This document shows, piece by piece, positions 1-11,952 of a stretch of 64,000 bases of DNA (position 1 is the first letter of the stretch; each line of letters starts with the position of its first letter). Below the pieces are notes generated by a model. The model was not told the origin of the DNA. It saw only the letters and a list, made by a program, of their open reading frames with translations, and did not search any database. This DNA comes from Heterobilharzia americana. Taxonomy: Eukaryota > Platyhelminthes > Trematoda > Strigeidida > Schistosomatidae. The translations under genes were made by a program, and so were the position numbers. The stretch lies in the NCBI GenBank assembly GCA_944470555.2, contig OX104134.1:52133890-52197889 (forward strand), read 5' to 3'.

Positions 1-255
1 CAATGAACCCGAAGATGCATGTCTTTTGAAAACTACAGTGAATCTGTCGTGGTACTTCGCTCAATATATATGATCCTTCAACTTAAAGCACCTGAGTAAT
101 TTAGCCAGCATTACCTTTTTCGAGCAAGAAATAGCTGAGTTACTTCCTCTTCTTTTTGAGTGATGATTTTATATATTCATTAGACATGACCATCATTTCT
201 ACCAGATAACTTAAAATCATAACAAAAATTCCAAATTTAGATTAAAGTGCACCAC

Positions 256-256
<1 letters not shown>

Positions 257-296
<40 letters not shown>
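257..296 (+). repeat. (TG)20 microsatellite
   Basis: Twenty TG units lie within arm A. The matching array in the other arm has ten CA units (22242-22261). This is the largest single difference between the arms, as expected of replication slippage after duplication or of allelic variation. The short open frame running through it (260-448) is low complexity and is not a gene. Confidence 0.97.
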
Positions 297-299
<3 letters not shown>

Positions 300-320
300 G
301 ATCTGAAATCCTTACAGGCT

Positions 321-898
321 TCTACTCAACTGCATGGCGTAGAGGGATAGGCTTATCTAAAACTGGGGGAGGAAGTCTGGGTTTGTGTACTCTAGCTAGA
401 CCATACAACCGTGGTATGTTACTCCCCGCAAGTTTAAGTGAGTTGTAAGCGGACTCAGGAATTGTTTTACTTTCTCTTAGTTTATTGAGGTATCTTTCAT
501 TTGCTTCTTTGCTTTTCCATTTAAGCCTGGAGAGTCATTAAGTCTTCGGAACTTTGTTTGATCATCAGGAGGTATCGTCAGTTTGTCAATGTAGTTACTT
601 ATGTCCAAAAGCACTGAGCCTCCTCCTTTGTTCGGTCTACTTGCCATTGCACTTTCGTCTTGCCCCAGCTTAGGCGAAGCTCCTCTAAATTGATTCATAA
701 GCAAGTGCTATCTGAAATAACTGGTATATTTGTATTATTGGCAACCAGCAACAACTGTGGCCTTAAACGTAGTTAGTTCATTGTCAGAAGACGGAAGCAG
801 CCCTTTTACTTGTGAATACAAGTTTTCAGATTGTACATTTGTGTTTATTTGGCGTCCGTACTTGCAGAGTTTGGGACTTCTTACTGAGTTCATCTTTG
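321..898 (-). pseudogene. Penelope-like element (PLE-2) N-terminal fragment, left arm
   Basis: This is the mirror copy of 21640-22216. The clearest stretch is an open frame at 477-704 containing NKGGGSVLLD and IDKLT, which match the N-terminal segment of PLE proteins just before the reverse transcriptase fingers. Toward lower coordinates, in a second frame, comes a Pro-Arg-Leu-Tyr-Gly-Leu motif followed by Val-His-Lys-Pro, the PLE signature at the start of RT. Frameshifts and a stop end the frame before the microsatellite. The palm, thumb and GIY-YIG parts are missing, so this is a 3'-truncated dead fragment. Confidence 0.8.
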
Positions 899-3816
899 AG
901 GCCCAGAGATATCATGAAGCAAAGAAATGTATTTTGCGAGGATGACGTCCCCAACAGCAGGGAAGGGTTGGTAGGATTGTAACAACACATAATAACAAAA
1001 GAAATAACAAAATAATAGAAAACGGAAAAACAAAACATAAACAAGACAAAATACAGATATGAGATATGAAGAAAGCTCTCTCTTTTTAAAAAGGCAAGTT
1101 TTCCAGTGAGAAGACTCTGACAGCCGGTGCTATGAAGTAATAAAGACTCCCTCCTGATGCGAGTACGTGGTGTGTGGCTGCTGCCTTCGCCAGATGCATA
1201 AATGAATGTCAGTATAGCATGAACATGTATTTCAAATGCCTATTAAACATAATTACTTACTGCCCCAGACTTCTTCCCAAGAATCACCAGTACAGTTTCT
1301 GTCCCAAAATCCTGATGATTACTTTCGAATCTCTGACTTACAGATGGCTTCAGTTCGTGTGATTTCTTACTAATTTCCAGCCTACCACCACAACGACTTT
1401 TGCTTTCTCATCTTACTCTTACATTTTTCCTGTTCACGTCCAATTAGTGCATAATTTAAGCCTTGATCAAGATAAGCTGCTATTTTAAGATGCCCGTGAA
1501 CAGTCGTTCTGCACACTGTCTGGACATTTCATGCTAACTCATATATGGTAAATCTTACTAAGACTAGGTGCTAATGTGCGAAAATACTACAAATCATTAT
1601 TACTACCACTTGAACCATAATATAGCAAGACTTGCGAATTTATCACAATTACTGCTGTTCATGGAAAACTGTGTTGACTGCGACGCTTGTAGTCTTCATG
1701 AGGTACTTTTACCAAGTTTTTCGGGCCTTCTCTTACTGGCCTCTCTCGTCTTTCGCCTTCTCCGCTCCTTTTCAGATACCGCTCTGGAATCAAGAATGGT
1801 GAAATTGATGTCTCACTTGTTTGGACTGCTGCGGGGAAACCACACTTATCTCCATCCAGCACCAAGTTAAAGAGTGCGGAAGCAGATATTGGGTCCCAGC
1901 GCATCAACGAGCATAGTATTTTCACCCCGTCATGATACTATATTCTCAAGAACTGCTACCAACATCCTTTTGATATGCTCATTAGTGACTGCACATCCAA
2001 CGAACCTTCCGTGTGGTCAAACTATTACCATTACGCTGCTTGCAAGCTTCGTATTCAGAGGAAAATACTCATATTCTACCCATTCCACAGCCTTTATGCT
2101 CATACTAAATTCTAAACATCATTTGTGACTACTTGTCATTTTGTAACACATGTGGTGAACCGTGCACGCCAAATTGCAAATTGCCCCTTTTCGTTGTGCA
2201 CTCATATTTGTTTGTTTTCACAAAAGTACGATTTAACTGATTCACACTTACTGTGAAGTCCAACTAGACTATTCTTGTGATACAAATATTCTCCAGCTTT
2301 GAGCTTATAAGACACAATTAACAATAATAATATGTTTCGAATAATGTACGAAGTCATCTGGAGTAAACAACTGTTTAGATATTGCTTGTCATAAATATTG
2401 GATAAGAGCGATATCGTTAAATAACAGTGGTTGAAAATTAATGAGGGCATAATCAATCAGATTGAGAAGCAATAGTGAGTCGTGAAATTTATAAGAGTAT
2501 ATCACATACTGAATGTAGAGAACAAATGAATCCGGAGATATGCCTGTATTCAATAAGTTCGTACTCTCTATAGATGCCAAGCGAAACATGGATGGATGGC
2601 GAACGCAAATTTCGATCTGATGTTGTGTGGTGTTGTACAGAGTGTAGCAATCGTTTGGGTCTATAATGTTGTAAACAGAGTCATTTATATCAGTAAAGCC
2701 AGGGATGCAATTCTATCCAGCTGCCGTTATCATATTATGGTGAAGAATATAAGAGGTTTCACCATCAAATCATTCAATGACTTCAACGTCGGGGCGTCAT
2801 ATGAGATCACTCTCGGTTAGCTCCGTTTTCAGGTGGGTGGTTGTCAGGATTGAAAGAACTTGCATATTTGGATGCAAATGGCATTTTATACCAACATTTC
2901 TAGTTGCTCTACCAATTAGAGCCACATATTTAGGAGAGGTTGTAGTCTGGGATGAATTGTCCAGCTCCTGGTAATTTTGCATCTATAGGTGGTAAAAGAT
3001 GATAGTTCTCATGTGTTGAATAGAAGTCCGAAGTGTATTTCGGTGCCTAACGTGTTGGTATGATCCGCCATCATAATCTACATATCGGATGGTAAGGAGA
3101 AGGACAGAGGCATGAGAACTGAGGCTGGTTGTCTTAGAACTTGGGGGAGCAATATTCAAGACTAGAGTATCTAAAGAGAACACTAGGAACAAAGGGCTGT
3201 ATGATCTAATAATCTGTTTTTAGAATATCTTCGAGGTTTTATGTCGCACATTTCTCGCATCCTAATTTAAACTGTACTACGAATGCTTAAAGATGGTGAC
3301 TGTTTTGCATTTGAGAACCAGCTAGAGCTTTGATATGCACATACAGAACAAGGGGGAGATAGTTACCATAATCCTAAGGAAAGGTAGGGTGAAGGGCGTG
3401 TATTGGGTCTAATGAGCTCGGATGCTTGTGGTTTCCATAAGTCCCCACCATCAGATCTGCCATCTCGTATTAAGCATTTCTGCATTACCTTAGTCCATCA
3501 CTGCATTATCTGTGCCATGTGCTGTCACTGCTTCTCCCCCTTAGCCTCCACTCTCTTTGCTCACCATGGTAATATGGCCGGCATGGCGGAGGTTAGGGAT
3601 TGATGCACTGATCATAAGGTACCTGATGTTATTCATAGTCTTCGTTGTGCTGTGTCTTCACACATCCAAATGCCTCAACCAATCTAAAGCTCTTCACAGA
3701 TAAATAAATAAATAAGTATTTTATTCTCACACTGGTGATTTAACATGAGGGAAGCCAGTTTACAGGCATCATCATATGGATGCATGTTGAAAAATTTACG
3801 AGATTTTCATGGTCCT

Positions 3817-4874
3817 GAATTGTAAAGTGGAAGGGTCCTTAAACTCTATGAAAAACATCAGAAGATCGCGGTTATGAGACAAAGAAGAAAATACCACTTT
3901 ACAGCATATGCGGAGCGTCAAAGTGAAGATAATAAGAATTCTTATTGTCACATGATGGATTTAACATGAGTGATGCCAGTCCACAAGCACCGTCAAATTG
4001 ATAATTCTTGAAAGTTTACAGAATAGTATTTGCTATTGTACAATCCACAAACCAAGTTATTGATGTTCACGACCTCATTAAAAATTGCTGCAAATCGTGG
4101 GAACGGTGTGGACTTTCATCTGCCATTACACAGATCGGTTCCACAATCAATGACAAAAGCGCGCAATGTTCGAAATTTGCGTTCTTACCAACCGACATTG
4201 TTGGCACATCTGCTTAGCCTGTTATTTATTAATATAACCGTCCATTCAACAGAAAGCTGTTCAGCTTTTAGCTTTGCTAACCAAAGAGCGAATTTGTACT
4301 ACCAGAAGTTTTGGTTGCTTTGTGTTCTCTGAGCTTGGTTGTTTAATCGTGAAGCTTTCATCGCCTTGCTAAACGACATCATCAGCACTAAATTCAGTAA
4401 GCTACTAAATTACTCACGGAGAGACATTGACAGCTCATTTTATACTGAAGTTAGTCTAGATAATGTCGTCCACCAAGGCGATGAAAGCTTTGCGGTTAAA
4501 CAACACAGCACTGAGAACACAAAACAAACAAGACCATCCACCGGAGCTTAAATCTCGGTAAGTATCCACAGTAAGAAACGCTCCTACAAGCACGGGATAA
4601 TATTATTAGTCTTCCATTAAATCGGGGAGGTACCAGGGTTCAAGGATAGGCTGAATATTTTTGCCAGCAATAGGGGAAATCTGCAATGGGATTTTTAATG
4701 AAAATGCTAGACATCTCATTTACTTTCCGATTACGAGAGGGTTTCAACGATCTTACTGGAGCACGTACGTTGTCTAGATCAAAATTAGTTCCGAGACTTC
4801 GTGCACACCATTATCACTGAGTGTTGCACGGCTGCGATTACAATCAGTGGGGGAGAGGCCAAACGTTTCGCTTA
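3817..4874 (+). other. Segment B, left side only
   Basis: This 1.06-kb segment joins arms A and C on the left. On the right it is replaced by the truncated Gypsy copy. Its last part (about 4600-4874) recurs inverted at about 24080-24368, contiguous with C sequence, so the B-C order on the left looks ancestral. I find no gene. It contains a 17-bp perfect inverted repeat with weaker flanking complementarity (4352-4368 and 4474-4490) and a variant (3957-3997) of a roughly 35-bp motif that also occurs at 3735-3774 and 6099-6138. Confidence 0.75.
4341..4500. repeat. Hairpin-forming inverted repeat in segment B
   Basis: Bases 4352-4368 and 4474-4490 are perfect reverse complements over 17 bp. Flanking bases on both sides extend the pairing with mismatches to about 40 bp per arm, around a loop of roughly 80 bases. 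It could be a remnant of a small MITE-like element or a structured RNA segment. No target-site duplication is clear and no function is implied. Confidence 0.6.
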
Positions 4875-6156
4875 GCGGTTCACATACATCTATGGAGTCT
4901 GCAACAATCTTGTTACCTACTTACAACTCAGCAGTTCTGGTCCATTAAAGAGCTCCAGTTTGAGGGAAATGGCGAGAAGACCAGTTTTGTTCCTATGCTT
5001 CAGAAGTTTATTATCAGCAAAACTTCACTTTTTCGTAGGTGAATCTTCAGGTGACTGAAAACTGCATGAATACTAAAAACGTCAGAAAGGTTATGAGCCG
5101 CAGAAACTCATTTTTCTCGGCCACCTTAGTGTTGAGTGTGTTTTGATTTTGTTCTTCTAATGTGTTCGAAAACATCGTCAACTCATTTTGTTTAACTTAA
5201 TTCATTTTGCTCGTACAGCCATATTCCTTGGCACCACAATATCTAATTCCCGTAGCGTAAATTATATTGCTGTGAACAATAACACTTAAATAGATATTCG
5301 CTTGGATTACATGACTTCGTGGAAGCTTACAGATTCCCTAAATCTTCAGTGTGGATTCTTTTGGTCTCCGAAACTATAGGCATAAAAATTTTTGAAAAAA
5401 ACAGACGTTTATCAAGCGTAACGGGGCGTTGCAAGGACGAATCAGACGTGTCGACTGTCTGTAACGGAAACGTGGAAGTTTGCGTGACCTTGGTGCTTTG
5501 TTAACCAAAGAGCAAATTTGAACTACCAGAAGTATCGGCAAGTATCCACAGTTATATAACCAAGGTGAGTGTCTAAATCAATGCATTTCCAGTTCACCAT
5601 GTTATGTTTAGAGGTAACATAGATTAATTCCACTGGGATTACTTGTAGTAGTGGATGGAAATACGCTCTTAAACAGTTAATAGTCCAAATGAGGGGAGTT
5701 ATACACAGGCTCCAGGCGTCTTTCATATTAGCGTAAGCAGCAACATTATCCATTGAGCAGAGAAACCTCACCAGCCAAGTGCCAAGCTGGTTTGAGTACA
5801 AAATCACGCCCGTAAACTGGCGTGCACATTTTGGGGTCTAATGGTTTGAAATAATTTTGGCATTGAGAGAATGATTTTCGTTATTTTGGTGTTGGTATTT
5901 GCCAACAAATGTACAACAAGTGACGTCTCACTCTAACCCTACTGGTGAAAAAAGAAAGTATGATTAAAAACGATCTAAACTTTAACACTCTGAAGTGGCG
6001 TTTTCTGTTCATCCCATAACTTGTGGAATGTTCCTATGTTTTTAATAGAATTTAATGGCCTCCCTTCTATACCAATCAGCTTCGTAATATATGTCAATGT
6101 GATGATGCCTGTAAACTGGCTTCTCTCACGTTAAATTACTAACGTGAGGACAAAAT

Positions 6157-6349
6157 ATCTAGAAGTAGTACTCATCACGGACTGACATTAGTTTGGGAAC
6201 AACTGAAAATCTGGGAGCATTGGACAGCCGTTTCGTCCTAGTATGGGACTCCTCAGCAGTACGCATCCAGACCCGGCTATGGATCGAGTTCAGGACCTTC
6301 AGGTTTCCCGGAGAACGCGCTAACCATTCAGCCACTGGGTCGGTTTCCA
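6157..6349 (-). mobile_element. tRNA-derived SINE with hammerhead ribozyme (left copy)
   Basis: This is the mirror of 14880-15072, described there in full. It reads on the minus strand. The apparent 80-codon frame across it (6159-6401) is only a translation of the SINE and should not be annotated as a protein. Confidence 0.8.
6223..6256 (-). ncRNA. Hammerhead ribozyme, Smalpha-like (left arm)
   Basis: This is the minus-strand mirror of the right-arm ribozyme, with the same core blocks. The predicted cleavage triplet is at 6225-6223. The two ribozymes lie on opposite strands of one palindrome, so a transcript reading through the whole palindrome would carry one ribozyme and one antisense copy able to pair with it. 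Confidence 0.85.
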
Positions 6350-7384
6350 GTGGTTCACAATTCCCAACTTCTGTCAATTCACGACATGGCGCGACTTTCA
6401 CCCAAGATCTTCAGTTAGCATCCGCTTCACTTACGTTTGTTGTTTCGATTGGTGTTACCATTGTATTTCGTATTTGATGGAAATAAAGTAGCCGTCAAAA
6501 CTGAAGGTATATAGCCAAGTTTCGTGCATATATTTTGTTGTAAAGAACAATTTTTGAGAGGTTCGCTAACTGTTTGAATATACATTCGTTTTTTGGCAGC
6601 CAATTGTTTCGGATTCGGTCGATCTCGCTTTGGGCTTTGAGAACTCTGGAAATCCGCATCTTCGTCACGTGCTACTCAGTGGATTGGACGTAGCACTCAG
6701 TTTTCGCCTGGTCATAATAGGAATAAAGTCTGCTCGATACGACGGCTTACGTGTTTTGTACGGGGTTGCGGGATGAAGGCAAAGGTTCGGGCTGGGATGG
6801 AGGTTAGGGAGAGAGTTGTTGAGATCATCGGATGATAAGAGTTGGTCTGTTTAGACAGCCTATCCAGTACGGTTGACCAGTCAACGCAGACAGTACTCGT
6901 GCAAATGTGTCTTATGGACCTAGGTAGTGAAAGCGTGTACGTACATCGTGCAGTGTTGACAGGTTACAACCCTGTAGTCGTTTTCCAGGAATTCTCTGCT
7001 GTTGCGCTTAATGAAATAATACTTCTATTGACAATGACTCATAAATGTACAACAAGTGACGTCTCACTACTTGGTGCCAATAGCTTCATCAAAGTCATAG
7101 TAAGCCGGAATTTACAATACCCAAGCTTATATATGATAAATTGACAAGCGTTTTACTGCATGAATTATCCTGCATCGTCATAATTGTAGAATGACGACGA
7201 CATCCATATGTATTGTGTTGTGGGTGAGGAGTGTGTGGGTTACTGATTGAGATTTGTGTGTGCACGTGTGTTGACAGTTCTTATCGCATGTATGACAGAT
7301 GTATCAGTATGTGGGGGCGCGGATTGTACGTCCGAAAATTTTGCATGTCTTTGCAACGTAACGAAATGCACATTCCAACAACAG

Positions 7385-8071
7385 TGAACAAGAATTTCAA
7401 GCCCCGAAAAGTTTGAGAAAAGATAAGAAAGTCATTAAAATAAAGCAGATAGGGGAAATGTAACAGTCGTTACGATCAGAGCAGACTATGAGGAAAAAGC
7501 GAATGAACACTTATCTGAAGGACCATTCACTTCAGTTGAGGAAAAGCAAAGATCCACCGAAATAAACAGAACGAAATCGGACATGAATAGATTACTTCAG
7601 GAACCTAAACCCAAAATCGGCTCGTAAATCTAGTTCGTGCTCGAACCTAAGTCGCGCGACCATTTAGATTCTAGAGTATGCAGAAGATTCACAAACCTTT
7701 CGTTCCACCGAAATCAGTTGTGAACTTCCCTAAGACGCCAGCCTACAATCTCTCCGAATACCTAGCTTCAATATTAAAGAATTACAGAAGCACCCTGAAC
7801 GCACAATAAATGACTAGCTTGATTTTCAGTCCAAAATCTATTCACTTGAAATTGAGGAAGATTAAATTACGGCAAGCTAAGACACCATTTTTTGTGTACC
7901 AGTATTCAAATTAATGATAACCTACATATTATTTTTGATTTATTAGACTCAGATACAGCACTGACAGAAAAAGTCCGCTGAATACCAGTGACATAATAAA
8001 CGCCTTGTAATTCTGCTTACTTAGTATTTAAAGGAAAACTATACTGACGAACTAACGGTTGCAGTGGATCT
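7385..8071 (+). pseudogene. Penelope-like element PLE-1, part 1 (N-terminus to RT motif B region)
   Basis: This is the first half of a PLE protein, split by Gypsy-1. Reading across frames gives KSLRKDKKVIKIK (about 7403), NVTVVTIRADYEEK then EHLSEGPFTSVEE (about 7457-7545), a degraded RT entry (about 7680), VVNFPKTPAYNLSEYLASIL (about 7720-7780) and, just before the break, FKGKLY then TNGCS (about 8025-8065), which is the RT motif B region. Such blocks in this order are typical of PLEs. Several stops and frameshifts interrupt them. The RT catalytic motif C lies beyond the Gypsy insertion at 13004. The N-terminal end meets arm C at about 7318. Confidence 0.85.
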
Positions 8072-8411
8072 TTAGGGTCTGTCCTGGTGCGAACTTGACA
8101 CACGCAAAGACCAATCACTAATTATTCGGACTTGTTATATACCCAAGAATACGAGACCAAGGAAAACACGATGGCGTAGTCGGATGGAATAGTATATTTG
8201 GATGGTTGTGCCAAAATACCGATGCGTTCCAACTAACTGGCTAGAGAGTCGAATACGAGCAATGCAACGTAAGGCGACAGCGTGCCAAATGCCGAGGATG
8301 CTTGACCGGGTGCCTTCAGCTCAGCGAGTCCAGTTGAACTATCAAGGTCAGCATCAATGTCGAAGTCGTCAACCCTAGGCTGTTGATTTTGGGGAAGTGT
8401 GTGACGCTACA
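8072..8411 (-). repeat. 3' LTR of Gypsy-1
   Basis: The LTR is about 340 bp. Read on the minus strand it starts TGTAGCGTC, right after the polypurine tract, and ends near CCCTAA. The ends were set by comparison with the solo LTR at 40106-40430 and the Gypsy-2 LTR at 18382-18723. Confidence 0.88.
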
Positions 8412-8426
8412 GATCACTCCCCCCTA
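8412..8426 (-). other. Polypurine tract of Gypsy-1
   Basis: On the minus strand a run of six G followed by AGTGATC lies immediately before the LTR start. This is the expected primer site for plus-strand DNA synthesis. Gypsy-2 has the same tract at 18368-18381. Confidence 0.8.
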
Positions 8427-8944
8427 GTGTGTCCCTGAGGACCCTAAGACGATACCAGCCAGAAGTAAAAACCCAGTGGTTTCTCCACTGGTAAAACTCT
8501 ACCGATGGGCTTACTGCGTGAAGTGGCTCCTGGTTGTCTGAATTTATTCTAGGGTGTCGTGGCAATTAAATAATAAAATACAATAAATCGAATTGGACGT
8601 CGACTGCAGTCCTCAGTTCCTTTTGGCGTCCCATCCAGTGCTCGTTGCACCTGGAATATAAATAGAAGTTTTTAATACCACGAAAACGTTTCGCAAAAAT
8701 GGGAATTATTTATATATAAACATATCGAAAGATAAAAATTTACGCTTATTTTCACCGTTTTTTTAAAAGTTTCGTTACACGGTAATAAAAATTGATATAA
8801 AAGAGGCAAAGTGTACGAGGGTTTGTGCATTGCCGGTAAATAAGAAAAGGTGCCTCAGAAAAAAATTTTTGTCAGTAAAAAAAGCATGGTTGGCACATTT
8901 TATTTCACACCGCTAAGTTGAATACGACTTTAAATACTCCGGGA

Positions 8945-9468
8945 ACCTGACGGTTCGACCTGATCGTGTTTTCTGTTGCGCCGATGGTTGTTGCAACTGT
9001 GCGTTACCGGCACATCGTCAGGAATTTCGATAATTGAGTTATCCGTCGGTCAACTGTAACTGGCCGAAACGTCACGTATAATGGGGTTGCCTTCGAAATA
9101 AGCTGGTTTCAAACAGTCGATACTGACAGTATCTCCACGTCCGTCTCGCTCAATAATGTGGAATTTCTCGTGTCGCTTGATCACTGAGTGGCCCGTCGTA
9201 GGGTGGTTCAAGTGGTCGACGAACGGCGTCGTGGTGAATGAACACGTGTGATGTCTTTTGTAAACTGGGGTGAGCGAAAACATCAGTCGGTTGAGGTCTA
9301 ACCGGAGAAGGCCTAACTGAGCACATTGAGTTTGTAAGCCTAGTCACGTAAGATGCCCTGTCAGAAACATGTTTGAAAGTTGAAGGAGAGACAAACTCAC
9401 CTGATAGGCGAAGAGTGGTCCCATAGGCGAGTTCTGCAGGGGTACATTCAGCATCAACTTTCAAGGCG
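8945..9468 (-). pseudogene. Gypsy-1 integrase C-terminal part, out of frame
   Basis: This continues integrase after the deletion that ends the main pol frame. It shows PAELAYGTTLRLSGEF, FVSPSTFKHVSD and VHPSLQ-like blocks typical of the Gypsy integrase C-terminal half. A frame change then occurs at the YDGP motif, after which VIKRHEKFHIIERDG and LKPAYFEG follow in another frame. Gypsy-2 has the same frame change at the same place, so it predates the two insertions or is a shared subfamily defect. The tail before 8945 is degraded. Confidence 0.8.
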
Positions 9469-11952
9469 CTACGAATACCTAGCAGGGCTAGAGGCAGAGC
9501 CTCGGGCCACTGAGGTATGTTTGCAGCCTAAAAGTGCCATTAGAGCGTGAAATAATCCACACTCAAATTGGCGCCCACGGTCGGTTGTGACGTAAGATGG
9601 ACATCCGAAGTTCGCGATCCATCTTTCGACGAAAACACGAGCAACTGTTTCGGCAGTAATATCCTTAATGGGTACTGCTTCCGGCCATCGTGTGAAACGA
9701 TCAACACAAGTGAAAAGGTAGGTACATCCATTAGATTCTGGTAGGGGTCCTACAATATCTATATGGACGTGGTCGAAACGCATGTCTGGGGCTAGAAATG
9801 AGCCTAAAGGGCTTTTCGTGTGTCGCGTGACTTTACACTTTTGACAAGCTAAGCACGACTGGGCCCACTCCTTAACGTCTTTGTTCATCCCAGGCCAGCA
9901 GAAACGTTGTGCGATAAGCCTAATGGTGGCTCGTACACCTGGATGAGAGAGTTTGTGCAACGTATTGAAGACGTTGCGTCGACAACTCTTCGGAACTATT
10001 GGGCGTGGTTGACTAGCAGAGACATCGCACAAAATTGCATCCTTGTCTGATCCAACAGGACAAAGTCGCAGTTTGAGAGTTGTGGACGACAACTCATGAT
10101 GCAGCTCAAGGTCTTCCTTTTGACGCCGAGCTAGTTCAACGAGATCAATACCCTCGATATAGTTTATCGAAGCTATTCGAGATAGTGCGTCGGCTGCGGA
10201 GTTGTTTGCTCCAGAAATGTGGCGGATGTCTGACGTGAACTGGGAAATGTAATCCAGCTGTCGCGACTCACGAGGGGAGTATTTGTCAGACGCCGAGCTG
10301 AGGGAAAACGTTAACGGTTTGTGGTCTGTGAAAATAATGAAATCACGACCTTCCACAGAATGTCGAAAATGGCGTACAGAACAGTACATGGCTAGGAGTT
10401 CCCTACCAAATGTACTGTATCTTGTTTCCGCGTCTTGCAGCCGCCTCGAGAAAAAGGCTAACGGTTGCCACTGGTTGTCAGTCAACTGTTGCAAAACTGC
10501 TCCAATTGCTGAATCAGATGCATCAACAGCAATACTCAGAGGAGCATTGGGGTCATGATGCATAAGCATGGTTGCGTTCGAAATGGCTTCCTTGACTTTA
10601 GAGAAAGCAAGTCTAGCCGCGTTGTCCAGAGACACGAACTTCGCAGTTCCTCGAAGTAGATCTGTGAGTGGTCTCATGACAGAGGCACAGTTAGGGATAA
10701 ACCTTCGGTAATAACTTACCAGGCCATTGAAAGTGCGGAGATGTTTCACAGTGGTCGGCTCTGGATAGTTTGTGATAGCCGCCACTTTATCTCTCAATGG
10801 GCGTATACCTTTGTTGTCAATGGTATGCCCAAGGAAGCTGAGTGATTCAACTCCTATTTCACACTTCTGTAAGTTAACTGTGATGCCATGTTTTTTAAGT
10901 CTTTCGAATGCGAGGTCCAAATGTTTAAGGTGAGTTTCCTTATCTGGACTCGCAATTAGACAGTCATCGATGTAGACATGAACAAAATTCAGACCACGGA
11001 AGACATCGTCCATAAAGCGTTGGAATGTTTGTGCTGCATTCCGAAGACCAAAAGGCATGCGCAGGAATTCAAACAGGCCAAAAGGAGTAATAATGGCTGT
11101 TTTCGCGATATCTTCTGCTGCCATAGGTATCTGGTTGTACGCTTTGACCAAGTCGATTTTCGAGAAAATGTTCATGCCGCATAAGGTTGCGGTCAAGTCG
11201 TAAACGTGAGGTATAGGGTAGCAGTCCGGAGTTGTTTTGGCGTTAAGCCTTCGGTAATCACCGGTCGGACGCCAGTCGTTGCTATCCTTTTTGGGAACCA
11301 TGTGCAATGGCGATGCCCAAGGACTGTTTGACGGTCTGATAATGCCCAGTTCGAGCATGTGGTCGAATTCATTTTTCGCCGTTTTGAGCTTATCGGAGGC
11401 TAAACGGCGCGCTTTGGATGCCACAGGTGGACCTGTGGTTGTGACGTGATGCATAACATTGCTGGTTATGCACGGAAGAGTGTGCTTCGGTTGCTGTAAC
11501 TCTGGATATTTCTCCAGAACTGCCTGGTAGGACGCGTCGCCTGATTGTTTAGTCCTAACGATGGCTAAACTCGGACCTACATAGGTGGTGCCGCCAATAG
11601 ATAACTTTGTGCTGTTATCTATCAGTCGTCGACGGCGAGCATCTACGAGTAGATCGTAATGGTTTAGCAAATCTATGCCAATGATGGGCATAGAGACGTC
11701 AGCAAGGAGGAAGATCCAGTGGATAGGTTTGCGTAAACCTAAGTTGAGGTAGGCATACCGTCTCCCGAATGTCGCGATTGCCTTGCCGTTGGCTGCTTGA
11801 AGATTGAAGGATGGGTCATGATGACGCTCCTTTGTCGTTGCTGGAAGAACGCTAACTTCTGCGCCGGTGTCGACGAGGTAGCGGACTTTCGTTTTAATGT
11901 CGGTGACGTAGAGCAAACGGCTTTTTCCGCCGGCTACGGTTGCCGTGAGCAC
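9469..11952 (-). CDS. Gypsy-1 pol: protease, reverse transcriptase, RNase H, integrase (truncated)
   Basis: This is an 827-codon open frame. Domains in order are an aspartic protease (LVDTGAEV, Asp near residue 28), RT with LPCITS upstream and the catalytic YIDD at about residues 327-330, RNase H ([18 protein letters not shown]), an integrase HHCC finger ([11 protein letters not shown] ... CLACQKC) and an integrase core with Asp in HIDIVGPL and Asp in [10 protein letters not shown]. The third catalytic residue, Glu in the HPQANGMVERFH region, is missing. Compared with Gypsy-2, 90-odd bases between LLGC and the following block are deleted, which also shifts the frame so the protein ends with an unrelated tail of about 20 residues. 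Protease and RT look intact, but integration activity should be lost. The frame overlaps gag by about 19 bp in a different frame. Confidence 0.92.
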   Translation of the reverse strand: MLTATVAGGKSRLLYVTDIKTKVRYLVDTGAEVSVLPATTKERHHDPSFNLQAANGKAIATFGRRYAYLNLGLRKPIHWIFLLADVSMPIIGIDLLNHYDLLVDARRRRLIDNSTKLSIGGTTYVGPSLAIVRTKQSGDASYQAVLEKYPELQQPKHTLPCITSNVMHHVTTTGPPVASKARRLASDKLKTAKNEFDHMLELGIIRPSNSPWASPLHMVPKKDSNDWRPTGDYRRLNAKTTPDCYPIPHVYDLTATLCGMNIFSKIDLVKAYNQIPMAAEDIAKTAIITPFGLFEFLRMPFGLRNAAQTFQRFMDDVFRGLNFVHVYIDDCLIASPDKETHLKHLDLAFERLKKHGITVNLQKCEIGVESLSFLGHTIDNKGIRPLRDKVAAITNYPEPTTVKHLRTFNGLVSYYRRFIPNCASVMRPLTDLLRGTAKFVSLDNAARLAFSKVKEAISNATMLMHHDPNAPLSIAVDASDSAIGAVLQQLTDNQWQPLAFFSRRLQDAETRYSTFGRELLAMYCSVRHFRHSVEGRDFIIFTDHKPLTFSLSSASDKYSPRESRQLDYISQFTSDIRHISGANNSAADALSRIASINYIEGIDLVELARRQKEDLELHHELSSTTLKLRLCPVGSDKDAILCDVSASQPRPIVPKSCRRNVFNTLHKLSHPGVRATIRLIAQRFCWPGMNKDVKEWAQSCLACQKCKVTRHTKSPLGSFLAPDMRFDHVHIDIVGPLPESNGCTYLFTCVDRFTRWPEAVPIKDITAETVARVFVERWIANFGCPSYVTTDRGRQFECGLFHALMALLGCKHTSVARGSASSPARYS

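Larger units (their letters stand above)
1..3816 (+). repeat. Palindrome 1, outer arm A (left)
   Basis: This segment is the reverse complement of 18724-22517. Paired positions sum to 22518 before the TG microsatellite and to about 22538-22540 after it. I saw only a few differences: the microsatellite length, one C-run indel near 1925 and a substitution near 3407. The match stops sharply after 3816, where the other arm meets a Gypsy LTR. The arm starts at base 1, so its true outer end is not visible. Inside it are a PLE N-terminal remnant on the minus strand (321-898), a region with a diverged relative at 26.4-27.9 kb, and about 1.4 kb (2420-3816) where I recognise no gene. Short open frames here appear identically in both arms but show no family signature. 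Confidence 0.95.
4875..7317 (+). repeat. Palindrome 1, inner arm C (left)
   Basis: This is the reverse complement of 13911-16354, with paired positions summing to 21228-21230. I noticed only scattered differences, for example near 6546 and 6005. It ends where the PLE-1 coding region begins. It contains the hammerhead SINE on the minus strand. A 94-codon frame at 5523-5807 (minus) and a 100-codon frame at 6842-7144 (plus) are kept in both arms but match no family I know, and near-identical DNA keeps any frame by default. Confidence 0.93.

Noticed and set aside
260..448. Open frame starting with a Cys-Val repeat
   Set aside because: It is the translation of the (TG)20 microsatellite plus the antisense of the PLE-2 fragment, not a gene.
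6159..6401. 80-codon minus-strand frame kept in both palindrome arms
   Set aside because: It is the SINE and its hammerhead read as protein. Conservation between arms reflects near-identical DNA.
6842..7144. 100-codon frame identical in both arms
   Set aside because: Identity comes from the palindrome itself. There is no family motif, and no splice or start context was seen.
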